From: Tumebacillus flagellatus
GTDB lineage: Bacteria > Bacillota > Bacilli > Tumebacillales > Tumebacillaceae
Direction: 5' to 3'
Assembly (NCBI RefSeq): GCF_000714935.1
Contig: NZ_JMIR01000010.1
Location: 1-64,000, forward strand
Length of the DNA stretch: 64,000 nucleotides
The notes under the pieces were generated by a model. That model searched no databases, was not told where the DNA came from, and worked only from the letters and a program-made list of their open reading frames with translations. Positions 51,345 to 60,158 of this stretch are shown one piece after another. A program made the position numbers and the translations under genes. The first letter of the stretch is position 1; every line of letters starts with the position of its first letter.

Positions 51345-51926
51345 ATGGAGAACCAGATTGTTATCTATCGGAACATTTCAGGCGAGACGACCCGTGCCCA
51401 AGTAGACCTCTGGAAGTCGCGGGTTGCTCGTTCCGGGATTCAGTTGGAAGAGAAAGGCAAAGGAAAAACGTTGATCTTCCATCTCTACGTGAAAGACGAC
51501 GAAGTGATTTTCTACATGTATGAGAACGGAAAGTCGCTGCACGTATTGATTGAGTACATGCGGGTGAAGAAAAGCGACGGCAGGATGGTCAAAATGATCG
51601 ACGCGCTGATCACCGACCTGCAATTGCGGGGGGAGAAGTATCAAACGATACGAGGCGAGTTGTACCGGACGTTGTACGTAAACGGCCTGATCATGGACGA
51701 CGGCCCGTTTGCCGAGCGCAAACCGGCGCCCGACTTCGACTTGAGGCTCTCTCGGGAAATTCTGATGGGGCACATCTACATCGTGCTCGATGAGTTTGCC
51801 GAAGCCAAACGGCTCGGAATCGCGGAGGCGGAGGCGGAATCGGCGGAGCGGCTGCGGTCGTTTGCCGAAGAGCTGCAGCGCATCGAGGACGTCCTCAAAA
51901 ACAACCGCTTCAACACGGAGACTTGA
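51345..51926 (+). CDS. Hypothetical protein
   Basis: The 193-residue soluble protein begins MENQIVIYRNISGETTRA with GGAGGGGTG upstream. It has an N-terminal alpha/beta part and a helical, Glu-rich C terminus (EAEAESAERLRSFAEELQRI). I do not recognise a domain. It converges on atpZ-like gene 11 bp away. Confidence 0.65.
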   Translation: MENQIVIYRNISGETTRAQVDLWKSRVARSGIQLEEKGKGKTLIFHLYVKDDEVIFYMYENGKSLHVLIEYMRVKKSDGRMVKMIDALITDLQLRGEKYQTIRGELYRTLYVNGLIMDDGPFAERKPAPDFDLRLSREILMGHIYIVLDEFAEAKRLGIAEAEAESAERLRSFAEELQRIEDVLKNNRFNTET

Positions 51927-51936
51927 GCCGCCCCCG

Positions 51937-52206
51937 TCACTTTTTCTTGGCTTGCGCTTCCGGCCCGAACTTCTGGAGCAATTTCACGACGCCAAGCACC
52001 CCGCCGGTGAGACCGAGCAAAATCCCCAGCAACAACATCCACGGAGCCGTGCCCCACAACCCGTCCAGCCATTTGCCGAGAAAGACCCCCGCGACCACAC
52101 ACGAAGCCAGATCGACCCCGATCGCGGAAACCAACCCGATCGCTTGCCACGCTTCCCGGCCGTTTGTCTGGTAGGGGTTGGGTTTCGGGTCCTGTTCTTG
52201 TTCCAT
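51937..52206 (-). CDS. AtpZ/AtpI-like protein
   Basis: The 89-residue product (from the ATG at 52206, behind GGAGGTGAG) has two helices, AIGLVSAIGVDLASCVVAGV and PWMLLLGILLGLTGGV, with FLGKWLDGLWGT between, the AtpZ/F0F1 ATPase gene 1 pattern. AtpZ aids F-type ATP synthase assembly or Mg2+/Ca2+ supply and is usually near the atp operon; no atp genes are in this window. Confidence 0.82.
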   Translation of the reverse strand: MEQEQDPKPNPYQTNGREAWQAIGLVSAIGVDLASCVVAGVFLGKWLDGLWGTAPWMLLLGILLGLTGGVLGVVKLLQKFGPEAQAKKK

Positions 52207-52411
52207 GTCGCTCACCTCCTGCCGATAGTGTATGTCTGAAAAACCTAGAAAAAAACAAGAGAGAGCCGAATGCAGGCTCTCTTTGTTGCTTTTCCCCAGT
52301 ATAGCACGCAGGAGGCGGAAACTGGTAGCCCGCCCGCTGTTCGGCAGATGAATCGTAAAAAGCCGTTCTGTATTGTATACTGAGAATGACAAGCACCAAG
52401 GAGGCATTCAA

Positions 52412-53863
52412 ATGAACGTACAAGTACATAACCAGACCAAACTGGAAGCGGTACCAGCCGATTCCTTGCTCCTGTTCTACACGAAAAGCGACGCCCTCGC
52501 GCCGGACTTGCTCGACCTCGACACGGAACTGGGCGGCGAACTGAAAGCGATGCTCGCCGACGGCGAACTGACCGGCCAGAACGGCTCTGTCGCGCACATC
52601 CGCACGTCCGGCCGCCTGCAAGCCACGCATCTGTTCCTCGTCGGGCTCGGAGAAGCCGACAAATTGGACGCGGAACAAGTCCGCCTCGCAGCGGGCAGCG
52701 CCGCGCGCTCGCTCAAGGGACGCACCGTCGCCGTCGCGCCGTTCACCGACGAATACGCACAGGCGACCGTCGAAGGTCTGCTGCTCGGCCGCTATGTCTA
52801 TTCCGCGCACAAATCGAAGCCGGAAGAAGACAAGCGTTTTTCCGAACTGCTCGTGCTCTCCGAAGGCGACCTCGCAACGGTTGTGGCAGCGGCACAGATT
52901 CACGCCGAAGCGGTCAACGCGGCGCGCGATTATGTGAACATGCCGGCAAACTTGCTCGACCCGGTGATCTTCGCGGAAAAAGCGCGGGAAGTCGGCTTTG
53001 CGGAAGGCTTGAAAGTCGAAGTGCTCGACGAAAAGCAACTGAAGGAACAAGGCTTGAACCTGCTCCTCTCCGTCGGCGTCGGCTCCGACATCCCGCCGCG
53101 CCTCGTCGTGCTGAAGTACGAAGGCGCTCCGGAATCGAAGGAAGTGCTCGGGATGGTCGGCAAAGGCGTAACGTTCGACACCGGCGGCTACATCATCAAG
53201 CCGGAATCGGGCATGCCGACGATGCACACCGACATGGCGGGCGCCGCCTGCGTGCTGTTTGCGATGCAAGCGATTGCCCGCAAGAAATTGAACGTCAACG
53301 TCATCGGCGTGCTCTGCCTCGCCGAAAACATGATCTCCGGACGCGCGTTCAAACCGGGCGACGTCGCCGTGGCGTTTAACGGCAAGACGGTCGAGATGAT
53401 CGACACCGACTGCGAAGGCCGCCTCGTGCTCGCCGACGGCGTCGCGTACGCCAAACATTTGGGCGCAACCCGCATCGTCGACACGGCGACGCTGACGGGC
53501 GCGGTCGTCGCGGCGCTCGGCTACGTGTCCGCTTCGCTGTACGGCAACGACGACGAGTTCGTCGAACAAGTCCGCCAAGCGGGCGCTGCGGTCGGCGAAA
53601 AGCTCTGGACGCTGCCGAACTTTGAGGAGTACCAAGAGCTGATCGAATCCAAAGTCGCCGATTACATCAACTATTCCGGCCGCAACGCCGGAGCGATCGC
53701 GGGCGGCGTGTTCATCGCGGCGTTTGCCGACGACGTTCCGTTCTGCCACATCGACATGGCGAACACGTCGCGCGCAAGCTCCACCAAGGGCTACACGATC
53801 AACGGCGGCACGGCGTTCTCCACCCGCACGCTGATTCAACTGGCACAGACGTTTGCCAAGTAA
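52412..53863 (+). CDS. pepA: Leucyl aminopeptidase (M17)
   Basis: The 483-residue enzyme, from the ATG at 52412 after AAGGAGG, has the M17 C-terminal catalytic domain: VGKGVTFDTGGYIIKPESGM, then MHTDMAGAACV and CLAENMISGRAFKPGD. The signature usually written NTDAEGRL is here DTDCEGRL, two conservative changes in an otherwise intact site. It is a two-zinc cytosolic exopeptidase forming hexamers in relatives. Single-gene unit with its own terminator. Confidence 0.93.
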   Translation: MNVQVHNQTKLEAVPADSLLLFYTKSDALAPDLLDLDTELGGELKAMLADGELTGQNGSVAHIRTSGRLQATHLFLVGLGEADKLDAEQVRLAAGSAARSLKGRTVAVAPFTDEYAQATVEGLLLGRYVYSAHKSKPEEDKRFSELLVLSEGDLATVVAAAQIHAEAVNAARDYVNMPANLLDPVIFAEKAREVGFAEGLKVEVLDEKQLKEQGLNLLLSVGVGSDIPPRLVVLKYEGAPESKEVLGMVGKGVTFDTGGYIIKPESGMPTMHTDMAGAACVLFAMQAIARKKLNVNVIGVLCLAENMISGRAFKPGDVAVAFNGKTVEMIDTDCEGRLVLADGVAYAKHLGATRIVDTATLTGAVVAALGYVSASLYGNDDEFVEQVRQAGAAVGEKLWTLPNFEEYQELIESKVADYINYSGRNAGAIAGGVFIAAFADDVPFCHIDMANTSRASSTKGYTINGGTAFSTRTLIQLAQTFAK

Positions 53864-53870
53864 TTTTATC

Positions 53871-53903
53871 GACCCGGCCTGTTGAGGCTTGGGTCTTTTT
53901 TTG
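53871..53903 (+). terminator. Terminator of pepA
   Basis: GACCC and GGGTC pair around a GC-rich loop, followed by T7. Confidence 0.75.
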
Positions 53904-53944
53904 TCGAGAAAAGTAAGTGATAATTTTAATGATCAAGGAGGAAA

Positions 53945-54019
53945 ATGCACCCAACCGCCGAATGTAGAACACGATGGAGTAGGAACGACTTTTACAGTAA
54001 GAGGTTGGTGGGATCTTGA
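53945..54019 (+). CDS. Short upstream ORF coupled to the kinase
   Basis: AAGGAGG lies just before an ATG that opens 24 codons (MHPTAECRTRWSRNDFYSKR, then LVGS). Its TGA overlaps the TTG start of the histidine kinase (TTGA). The kinase itself has no good ribosome site, so translation of this ORF probably delivers ribosomes to it. The 3-nt spacing to the ATG is short. Confidence 0.5.
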   Translation: MHPTAECRTRWSRNDFYSKRLVGS

Positions 54020-55761
54020 GCCACATCGAGTTGAACTCGTTTGTACGCGACCAGTTGGGGGAGATGATTGACGCGGCTGCCCGTGCGGAAGGGTTCGGGC
54101 CGGATGCGACGCATCTCAACGCTCCGATACATGGATTTACGCAATGGTTGTTGAACGGCCTCCTCGGAGGCGAAGGGCTGGTGGAAGTCTACCCGGAATT
54201 TGTGGCTCTTGGCGATCTGCTGAGCGATCGCGGGGCTTCTTTGCAGCAGGTTCGGGACGTGTTGGAAGGCACCCGGCGCATTTTGTTCCGCGTGCTGCGC
54301 GAAGTCAGCCGGCTGTCGAACGGAGCGGGCGATCCGTTTGAGATGATGGACGCCTCCATGAAGCTGTTGGAAATCAATCATTCCTCGTTGCTGGAGCGCT
54401 ATGTGAGTTCCCGAGAGCGCAAGATGGAAGAGACGCATCTGCAGAACTTGGAGATCGTGCTCGACAGCATTCCGAACTCGATTTTGACGTACGACGAGAA
54501 CGGGTTGCTCACCTATGCCAACCACACCGCGCTCGAACTGATGGAAATGGACAAGGACGAGTTGATTGGCCGCCATTTCGACAACTTGCTGCCGTTCCCC
54601 GGCTATTCCCGCTCGGGGAAGAAGATCTGGATCACGCAGGAGCTGATCCCGCTCTCCGACGGGCGCGGGTCGATTTTGATCGGCTATCCGATCGTGCGCG
54701 AGCTGGAGTACTACCGCATCTTGCAGGCGCAGACGGAGTTTATTTTTAACGCGATGACCGAGGGCTTGGTGATTCTCGACAAAGACAACGTGATCACCAC
54801 GTTTAACTCGCGCGCCGAGCAGTTGTTCGGCATCCCGAAGAACGAGATCATCAACCACAAAGGCTCGCTGTTCCTGGAGAAATTGCAGATGGACGACTCG
54901 CTCTCGCTGTTGCATGAAACGCTGCGCACGGGCAGTCATTTCACCGACATTCAGCAGACGATTTCGTCGTCGGACGGCGTGGAGCGCATCTTGAAGACGT
55001 CGACGCGCTCGCTGATGGGCGAGGACGGCGAAATCCTCGGCGCCATCGGGATATTTGAAGACCTGACCGATCGGCTGTTCTTGGAAGAGCAGGTGCGCCG
55101 CGCCGAGAAGTTCTCCGTGCTCGGAAAGTTCGCCGCCGGGATTGCGCACGAGATTCGCAACCCGCTGACGACGGCGAAGGGCTTCCTGCAACTGCTGCCA
55201 AGCGACTCGCCCGACCCGAAGATTCGCCAGCTCAAGGAAGTGGTGATTCCGGAGATCGACCGCGCCAACGAGATCATCACCGATTTCTTGATGATCGCCA
55301 AACCGAGCGCGCCGAAGCTTCGAATCGACTCGCTGCCGATGCTGATCGACGACCTCGTCGCGCTGATTCAGCCGCAAGCGATCATGCAGAACGTCGAACT
55401 CTCCGTGATCAAAGCGGAGCAGTTGAGCGGGCGGGTGGCGTTGGACCGCGACCAGATGCTGCAAGTGTTCTTGAACTTGACGAACAATGCGTTTGACGCG
55501 ATGTTCGAAGGCGGGCGGCTGGAGATCGAGATGCAGAACTGCATCTCGCACGTCGCCGTGCATTTCCGCGATTCCGGCGTCGGGATGGATAAGGAAACGG
55601 TCGAGCGCGTGTTTGAGCCGTTCTACACGCGCAAGCAAAACGGCACGGGCCTCGGCCTCGCCGTTTCGCACCGGATCATCGAGGGGCACAACGGCACCAT
55701 TCATGTGAATTCGAACATCGGAGAAGGCAGTACGTTTACGATTCAACTTCCGTATTCCTAA
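54016..55761 (+). CDS. PAS-domain sensor histidine kinase
   Basis: The 581-residue soluble kinase has an N-terminal helical region (1-140), two PAS domains (about 143-230 and 238-352), the HisKA helix with AHEIRNPL (phosphorylated H378), and an ATPase domain: N box NLTNNAFDAM, G1 DSGVGM, F box FEPFYTRK, G2 GTGLGLAVS. This is the layout of sporulation phosphorelay-type kinases of spore formers. No response regulator is adjacent, which fits an orphan kinase. Stops in all upstream in-frame codons limit the start to the TTG at 54016. Confidence 0.93.
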   Translation: MSHIELNSFVRDQLGEMIDAAARAEGFGPDATHLNAPIHGFTQWLLNGLLGGEGLVEVYPEFVALGDLLSDRGASLQQVRDVLEGTRRILFRVLREVSRLSNGAGDPFEMMDASMKLLEINHSSLLERYVSSRERKMEETHLQNLEIVLDSIPNSILTYDENGLLTYANHTALELMEMDKDELIGRHFDNLLPFPGYSRSGKKIWITQELIPLSDGRGSILIGYPIVRELEYYRILQAQTEFIFNAMTEGLVILDKDNVITTFNSRAEQLFGIPKNEIINHKGSLFLEKLQMDDSLSLLHETLRTGSHFTDIQQTISSSDGVERILKTSTRSLMGEDGEILGAIGIFEDLTDRLFLEEQVRRAEKFSVLGKFAAGIAHEIRNPLTTAKGFLQLLPSDSPDPKIRQLKEVVIPEIDRANEIITDFLMIAKPSAPKLRIDSLPMLIDDLVALIQPQAIMQNVELSVIKAEQLSGRVALDRDQMLQVFLNLTNNAFDAMFEGGRLEIEMQNCISHVAVHFRDSGVGMDKETVERVFEPFYTRKQNGTGLGLAVSHRIIEGHNGTIHVNSNIGEGSTFTIQLPYS

Positions 55762-55810
55762 TTCTGAACTGTCAGGAGTTTGGGTACACTAGCCGCAGGA
55801 GGGATGCCCG

Positions 55811-56179
55811 ATGAGCAGTTCCGAGATTCGGATCAAGCGCCGGGACGTGATGTCCGCACGAGAGGTGGCAGATCACTTGCGTCAGTGGGCGAATCAACTG
55901 GACGCCGAGAACACTGTCACCCTCGACGGCATTCCGATTCCGGTTGCCAGCGTGGTGTTTGTGCGGCAAGATTACAAGAAAGCCGGCAACGAGCACAGCT
56001 TGACGTTGAAACTGAATTGGACGGGGTATGACGAAAGCGACCCCTCGCTTGCGGAAGAGCCGGATGATGTCGAGGACGACGACCTGCAGATCTTGCCGCG
56101 GCCGGGCGAACCCGACATGCCGCCGGGTCCCTTGGACCTGCCGGGGCCGGTCGACGCACAACCCAAGAGAAGCACCTGA
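55811..56179 (+). CDS. amphi-Trp domain protein
   Basis: The 122-residue product has SAREVADHLRQWANQLDAEN followed by TVTLDGIPIPV and SLTLKLNWTGY, the pattern of the amphi-Trp domain (helix, strand, W-containing last strand). The C terminus is Pro-, Asp- and Glu-rich and probably unfolded. Function unknown. GCAGGAGGG precedes the ATG. Confidence 0.8.
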   Translation: MSSSEIRIKRRDVMSAREVADHLRQWANQLDAENTVTLDGIPIPVASVVFVRQDYKKAGNEHSLTLKLNWTGYDESDPSLAEEPDDVEDDDLQILPRPGEPDMPPGPLDLPGPVDAQPKRST

Positions 56180-56204
56180 CCCAACGGGGTCGGGTGTTTT
56201 TTTT
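56174..56204 (+). terminator. Terminator
   Basis: ACCTGACCC and GGGTCGGGT pair around a short loop, then T8. Confidence 0.88.
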
Positions 56205-56277
56205 CAAAAGCTTGAATCCTGCCGGGGAAACGGTGCGTCTTACTGGATACGAGAGTTCGGAAGAAGGGGGTGAGCGG

Positions 56278-56799
56278 GTGGAGCATCAGATTCAGCGCGC
56301 CTTGCAGAGTGCCGAAGTCATGACGGAGTTCCTGCGCGACTTGGAGCCGTTCGTCTACCGGGTGAGTTACCACCTGACCGGGCACCAACAAGATGCGGAA
56401 GACCTTGCGCAAGAAGCGCTGTTGAAAGTTTGTCGCCATCTGCATTCCTATCGCGGCGATTGCGCGTTTCAGTCGTGGGTGTACCGCATCTGCCTGAACG
56501 CGCAACGCGACGCTTTGCGCAAGAAGAAAAACGTGACGACGGTGGAAATTCAAGAGTCCTCTTCGACGTCGGAGGGATTTGAAGGCTCGCTGTCTTTGAA
56601 ATTGTCGGTGCAGCACTTGCTGAAGGACTTGCCCGCTCTCGACCGGCAGATCTTCGTCTTGCGCTTTGAGCAGGACTTGTCGGTCAAGGAAGTGGCGGAG
56701 ATGTTGGAGATGAAGGAAGCAACGGTCAAAACGCGGCTGTTCCGCTTGCGGGACCGCCTGCGGGAACAACTACGCCCGGCGGGAGGTGAAGCGCTGTGA
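56278..56799 (+). CDS. ECF-type RNA polymerase sigma factor
   Basis: A GTG at 56278, 6 nt after AAGGGGGTGAG, opens a 173-residue sigma factor. Region 2 includes HQQDAEDLAQEALLKVCRHL and FQSWVYRICLNAQRDALRKK; region 4 includes LPALDRQIFVLRFEQDLSVK and KEVAEMLEMKEATVKTRLFR with the helix-turn-helix. The following gene overlaps it (GTGA) and encodes the likely anti-sigma factor, so its activity is set by release from the membrane. Target promoters are not evident. Confidence 0.93.
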   Translation: MEHQIQRALQSAEVMTEFLRDLEPFVYRVSYHLTGHQQDAEDLAQEALLKVCRHLHSYRGDCAFQSWVYRICLNAQRDALRKKKNVTTVEIQESSSTSEGFEGSLSLKLSVQHLLKDLPALDRQIFVLRFEQDLSVKEVAEMLEMKEATVKTRLFRLRDRLREQLRPAGGEAL

Positions 56800-57983
56800 C
56801 TTGCAAGGAGATCCAAGAATTGATGTGGTGCGGGGAGATCACGCAGCAGGTGCAGGAGCATCTGCAAACCTGTGAGCGATGCCGCGCCGAACAAGCGACG
56901 CTCCAAGAGCTCGGACTCGCCGTGGAAGCGGTGCCGATTCCGAAGCCCTCTCGTTCGCTGTTGCCGTCTACGGCTGACATTCAAGCGGCGATCACCGCTC
57001 ACAAACGCCGTCGCTTCACCAAGTGGTTGTCCGCCGGAGCGGTGGCCGCCTGCCTCGCGCTGGCACTTACGCAAATTCCGTCGCTGTTGGAGACCGGCAA
57101 AAACCAAAGCGACGTGTCGGACCCGAGCCTCCTGCCGCAGACGACGCCCAAGCAGGCTGCTCCGGTGGAACAGATTCAAACGATGCTTGGCACCTATCAC
57201 TACACCTTGAAATCCCAAGAGCCCTCGATTGTAAAAACGACCCTGCCCGCCTCGTTTGCAGGAAGTGCGCAAGGTACGCAGGAGAACTTGTACTACGCCT
57301 ACGCCAACGTCCTCTCTCAAGAGGTGAACCTCGACATGACGACGCACCTCGGACACGAGGTGGACGTCTACTCGTTGCCGCTGAACGAGACGTTTGCGGG
57401 CGGGCGCATCGACGGCTACCAAGACTGCGAAGTCGTGGCGGTGTTTGATCAGAACCGGTTGGTCGGCATCTGGCTGCGGACGGTCGGCGGCAGCGCGATG
57501 GCGGCGATCGACAACAAACTGTTCGGCGAGATCACCAACCAGTTGTGGGGCGAGTGGGCGAAAGAGCAGAAGTTGGAGACCCGCAGCGCCGACACGGTGT
57601 CGTGGACGCCCGACCAAGTGATCACCAAGTATCTCGACGCCAACAACCGCGGCGACCATGCGACGATGGGCACGCTGCTCAGCCTCAACTACCAATTCTA
57701 TCTCATGACCAACGGCGCCGGTTCGACGACGTCGACTCCGATCGTCACCGGCAACTACTACGGGCCGATGATTGAGCCGAATGCGAAATACCAAGTGAAA
57801 TTTGTGGAAGACATCCCCACGGGCACCGTGGACGCGACCGCGCTGTTCCTCGTTCGAAACCGCCAGCCGTACGCGATGAAAACGTACGAGGTGGACGGCG
57901 GGCCGAACGCGATGTTCTTCTATATGACGCAAGAGAGCAAGGGCGGGCCTTGGCAGATCGACAACATCTCCACAGGGCCGTAA
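56796..57983 (+). CDS. Anti-sigma factor with zinc-finger domain
   Basis: The 395-residue protein starts MTCKEIQELMWCGE and has QEHLQTCERC, the HxxxCxxC pattern of zinc anti-sigma domains (zf-HC2). One helix (WLSAGAVAACLALALTQI, about residues 76-95) separates a cytosolic sigma-binding part from a roughly 300-residue outer domain that resembles sensor domains but is unrecognised. GTG start overlaps the sigma stop, so both are made at a fixed ratio. Confidence 0.88.
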   Translation: MTCKEIQELMWCGEITQQVQEHLQTCERCRAEQATLQELGLAVEAVPIPKPSRSLLPSTADIQAAITAHKRRRFTKWLSAGAVAACLALALTQIPSLLETGKNQSDVSDPSLLPQTTPKQAAPVEQIQTMLGTYHYTLKSQEPSIVKTTLPASFAGSAQGTQENLYYAYANVLSQEVNLDMTTHLGHEVDVYSLPLNETFAGGRIDGYQDCEVVAVFDQNRLVGIWLRTVGGSAMAAIDNKLFGEITNQLWGEWAKEQKLETRSADTVSWTPDQVITKYLDANNRGDHATMGTLLSLNYQFYLMTNGAGSTTSTPIVTGNYYGPMIEPNAKYQVKFVEDIPTGTVDATALFLVRNRQPYAMKTYEVDGGPNAMFFYMTQESKGGPWQIDNISTGP

Positions 57984-57996
57984 GCGGCTAAAACTA

Positions 57997-58040
57997 AACA
58001 ACCATAGTTCGGGCTCCCCTCCGCGCTATGGTTGTTTTTT
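57997..58040 (+). terminator. Terminator of the sigma/anti-sigma operon
   Basis: AACAACCATAG and CTATGGTTGTT form a perfect 11-bp stem, then T5. Confidence 0.9.
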
Positions 58041-58074
58041 GGTACACTGGCGGTAAGAGAGGTGAGCACCGCAG

Positions 58075-58998
58075 ATGATCTATGCAGACCGTGAAACGCA
58101 TGTACTGCTCCAGACGCCGCCGGACTTTCGTTTTTCTGCCACCCGAGCGTATCTGACGCGCTCGGCGAACGAGTGTCTGTTTCAGGTGGAGGACGGCAAA
58201 CTCTATACACTGTTGAAGCCGGGGGACGAGGAGGCCGAGCCTGTTTTGCTGGAAATCAGCTCGGCGGATGACCGGGAGCTCTGTGTGCGATTTGTGGACA
58301 ATCCCCCTGACTCGTCGGCTTTGCGGCTGGAAGCGGCGCAGTACGTGCGGGAGTGGTTTGATTTGGGACGCGACTTGAGCCCTTTTTATCAACTGGCGCA
58401 GAACGAACCGCTGCTGCGCGACGTGGCGCAGAAATACGTTGGCCTTCGCCTTGTGGGCGTCCCCGATCTGTTTGAAGCGCTTTGCTGGGCGATCTTGGGG
58501 CAACAGATCAATCTCGGGTTTGCGTATACGTTAAAGCGGCGGCTCGTCGAGACGTTCGGCACCCATCGGGACTGGGAGGGGCGGCGATTCTGGCTGTTTC
58601 CCCCGCCGGAAAGACTCGCCGTCGTGTCGGTTGAGGAATTGCGCGACTTGCAGATCACGACCCGGAAAGCGGAGTACCTGATCGGTATTGCGCAGGAAAT
58701 AGCGGACGGTCGGCTTTCCAAATCGCGCCTCCTTCAGCTGGGAGAGCTAAGCGATTTGGAACGGGAACTCGTCAAACTTCGCGGCATCGGCCCATGGACG
58801 GCGCATTATGTGATCATGCGGTGCTTGCGCCACCCGGACGCGTTTCCGCTGGCGGACGCGGGGTTGCACAACGCGATCAAACACGTGCAGAACCTTCCGC
58901 AAAAACCAAGCCTTGACGAAGTGTTGCGAATTTCGGAGCGCTTCGGGTCGTGGAAGGCGTATGCCACGTTTTACCTGTGGATGACGCTGCTTCCTTGA
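58075..58998 (+). CDS. alkA: DNA-3-methyladenine glycosylase II (AlkA-like)
   Basis: The 307-residue repair enzyme has an AlkA N-terminal domain (1-115) and the HhH-GPD domain: LCWAILGQQINLGFA (about 137-150), helix-hairpin-helix LRGIGPWTAHYV (235-246) and catalytic D261 in FPLADAGL. It removes alkylated bases from DNA. Length and motifs fit AlkA. Single gene between two terminator-bounded units. Confidence 0.92.
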   Translation: MIYADRETHVLLQTPPDFRFSATRAYLTRSANECLFQVEDGKLYTLLKPGDEEAEPVLLEISSADDRELCVRFVDNPPDSSALRLEAAQYVREWFDLGRDLSPFYQLAQNEPLLRDVAQKYVGLRLVGVPDLFEALCWAILGQQINLGFAYTLKRRLVETFGTHRDWEGRRFWLFPPPERLAVVSVEELRDLQITTRKAEYLIGIAQEIADGRLSKSRLLQLGELSDLERELVKLRGIGPWTAHYVIMRCLRHPDAFPLADAGLHNAIKHVQNLPQKPSLDEVLRISERFGSWKAYATFYLWMTLLP

Positions 58999-59098
58999 CC
59001 GGTCGTTCCATATCAAGCGAGCGCTTTTTATGGTAGAATCTGAGAAGACTCAAGAAGCTGCTCAAGCCATTACATACACGAAGAGGAGTGCTGCTCTC

Positions 59099-60154
59099 AT
59101 GACGATCCACGCGAACGTCGATTATGTGCTCGACCTGCTCGTAAATCTGGTAAACATCCCGAGTCCGTCCGGGAACACGGAGCGCGTCATCCGCTTCGTC
59201 GAAGAAGAAGCTTCGAAACTGGGCGTCTCTCATAAGCGCAACAACAAAGGAGCGCTGCTCGTCACCGTGCCGGGCAAGGACAACTCCGTGCACCGCACGT
59301 TGACGGCGCACGTCGACACCCTCGGCGCGATGGTCAAGGAAGTCAAATCGAACGGCCGTCTGAAACTTTCGCTGATCGGCGGATTTACGTTCAACTCGAT
59401 CGAGGGCGAATACTGCGAGATCGAAACATCGGCGGGCGACATCTACACCGGTACGATCCTCTCCACCAACGCGTCGGTGCACGTCTATAAGGACGCGCGC
59501 AGCATCGAACGCAACGAAGACACGATGGAAGTGCGCATCGACGCCGTCGTCAAAAACGCGGAAGACGTCAAAGCGCTCGGCATCGACGTCGGCGATTTCG
59601 TCTCGTTTGCGCCGCGTTGCGAAGTGACGCCGAACGGCTTCATCAAAACCCGCCATCTCGACGACAAAGCATCGGTTGCCTGCATGTTCGGCGCGATCAA
59701 AGCGATTCGTGACGCCGGCCAGGAACTGCCGTACACCACGCACTTCCTCGTCTCCAACAACGAAGAGATCGGCTACGGCGCGAACTCGAACATCACGCCG
59801 GAGACGGTGGAGATGCTCGCCATCGACATGGGCGCGATCGGGCGCGGCCAAACCACCGACGAATACTGCGTCTCGATCTGCGCGAAGGACTCGTCCGGCC
59901 CGTACCACTACGAACTGCGCAAGCACCTCGTGGAGCTGGCGAAATCCAACAACATCTACTACCAAGTCGACCTCTACCCGTACTACGGCTCGGACGCATC
60001 GGCAGCGCTTCGCGCCGGCGTGGACGTCAAGCACGGACTGATCGGCCCAGGCATCGACGCGTCGCACGCCAACGAGCGTTGCCACCGCGACGCGCTCGAT
60101 AACTCCGTGCGTTTGATCACCGCCTATCTGATGAGCGACTTGGTCAAGGGCTGA
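59099..60154 (+). CDS. M42 family aminopeptidase
   Basis: The 351-residue metallopeptidase has the dinuclear site residues in LTAHVDTLGAMV (His, Asp), RHLDDKAS (Asp), SNNEEIGYG (Glu pair) and IDMG (Asp), then a His in ANERCHRDAL. GAGGAG precedes the ATG at 59099. M42 enzymes are cytosolic, often dodecameric, and cut N-terminal residues or glutamyl/glucan-linked peptides. The APC permease follows 4 bp later. Confidence 0.92.
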   Translation: MTIHANVDYVLDLLVNLVNIPSPSGNTERVIRFVEEEASKLGVSHKRNNKGALLVTVPGKDNSVHRTLTAHVDTLGAMVKEVKSNGRLKLSLIGGFTFNSIEGEYCEIETSAGDIYTGTILSTNASVHVYKDARSIERNEDTMEVRIDAVVKNAEDVKALGIDVGDFVSFAPRCEVTPNGFIKTRHLDDKASVACMFGAIKAIRDAGQELPYTTHFLVSNNEEIGYGANSNITPETVEMLAIDMGAIGRGQTTDEYCVSICAKDSSGPYHYELRKHLVELAKSNNIYYQVDLYPYYGSDASAALRAGVDVKHGLIGPGIDASHANERCHRDALDNSVRLITAYLMSDLVKG

Positions 60155-60158
60155 TCTC

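Noticed and set aside
51776-53839. 687-codon minus-strand frame over pepA
   Set aside because: Antisense shadow of the aminopeptidase, with no domain or ribosome site.
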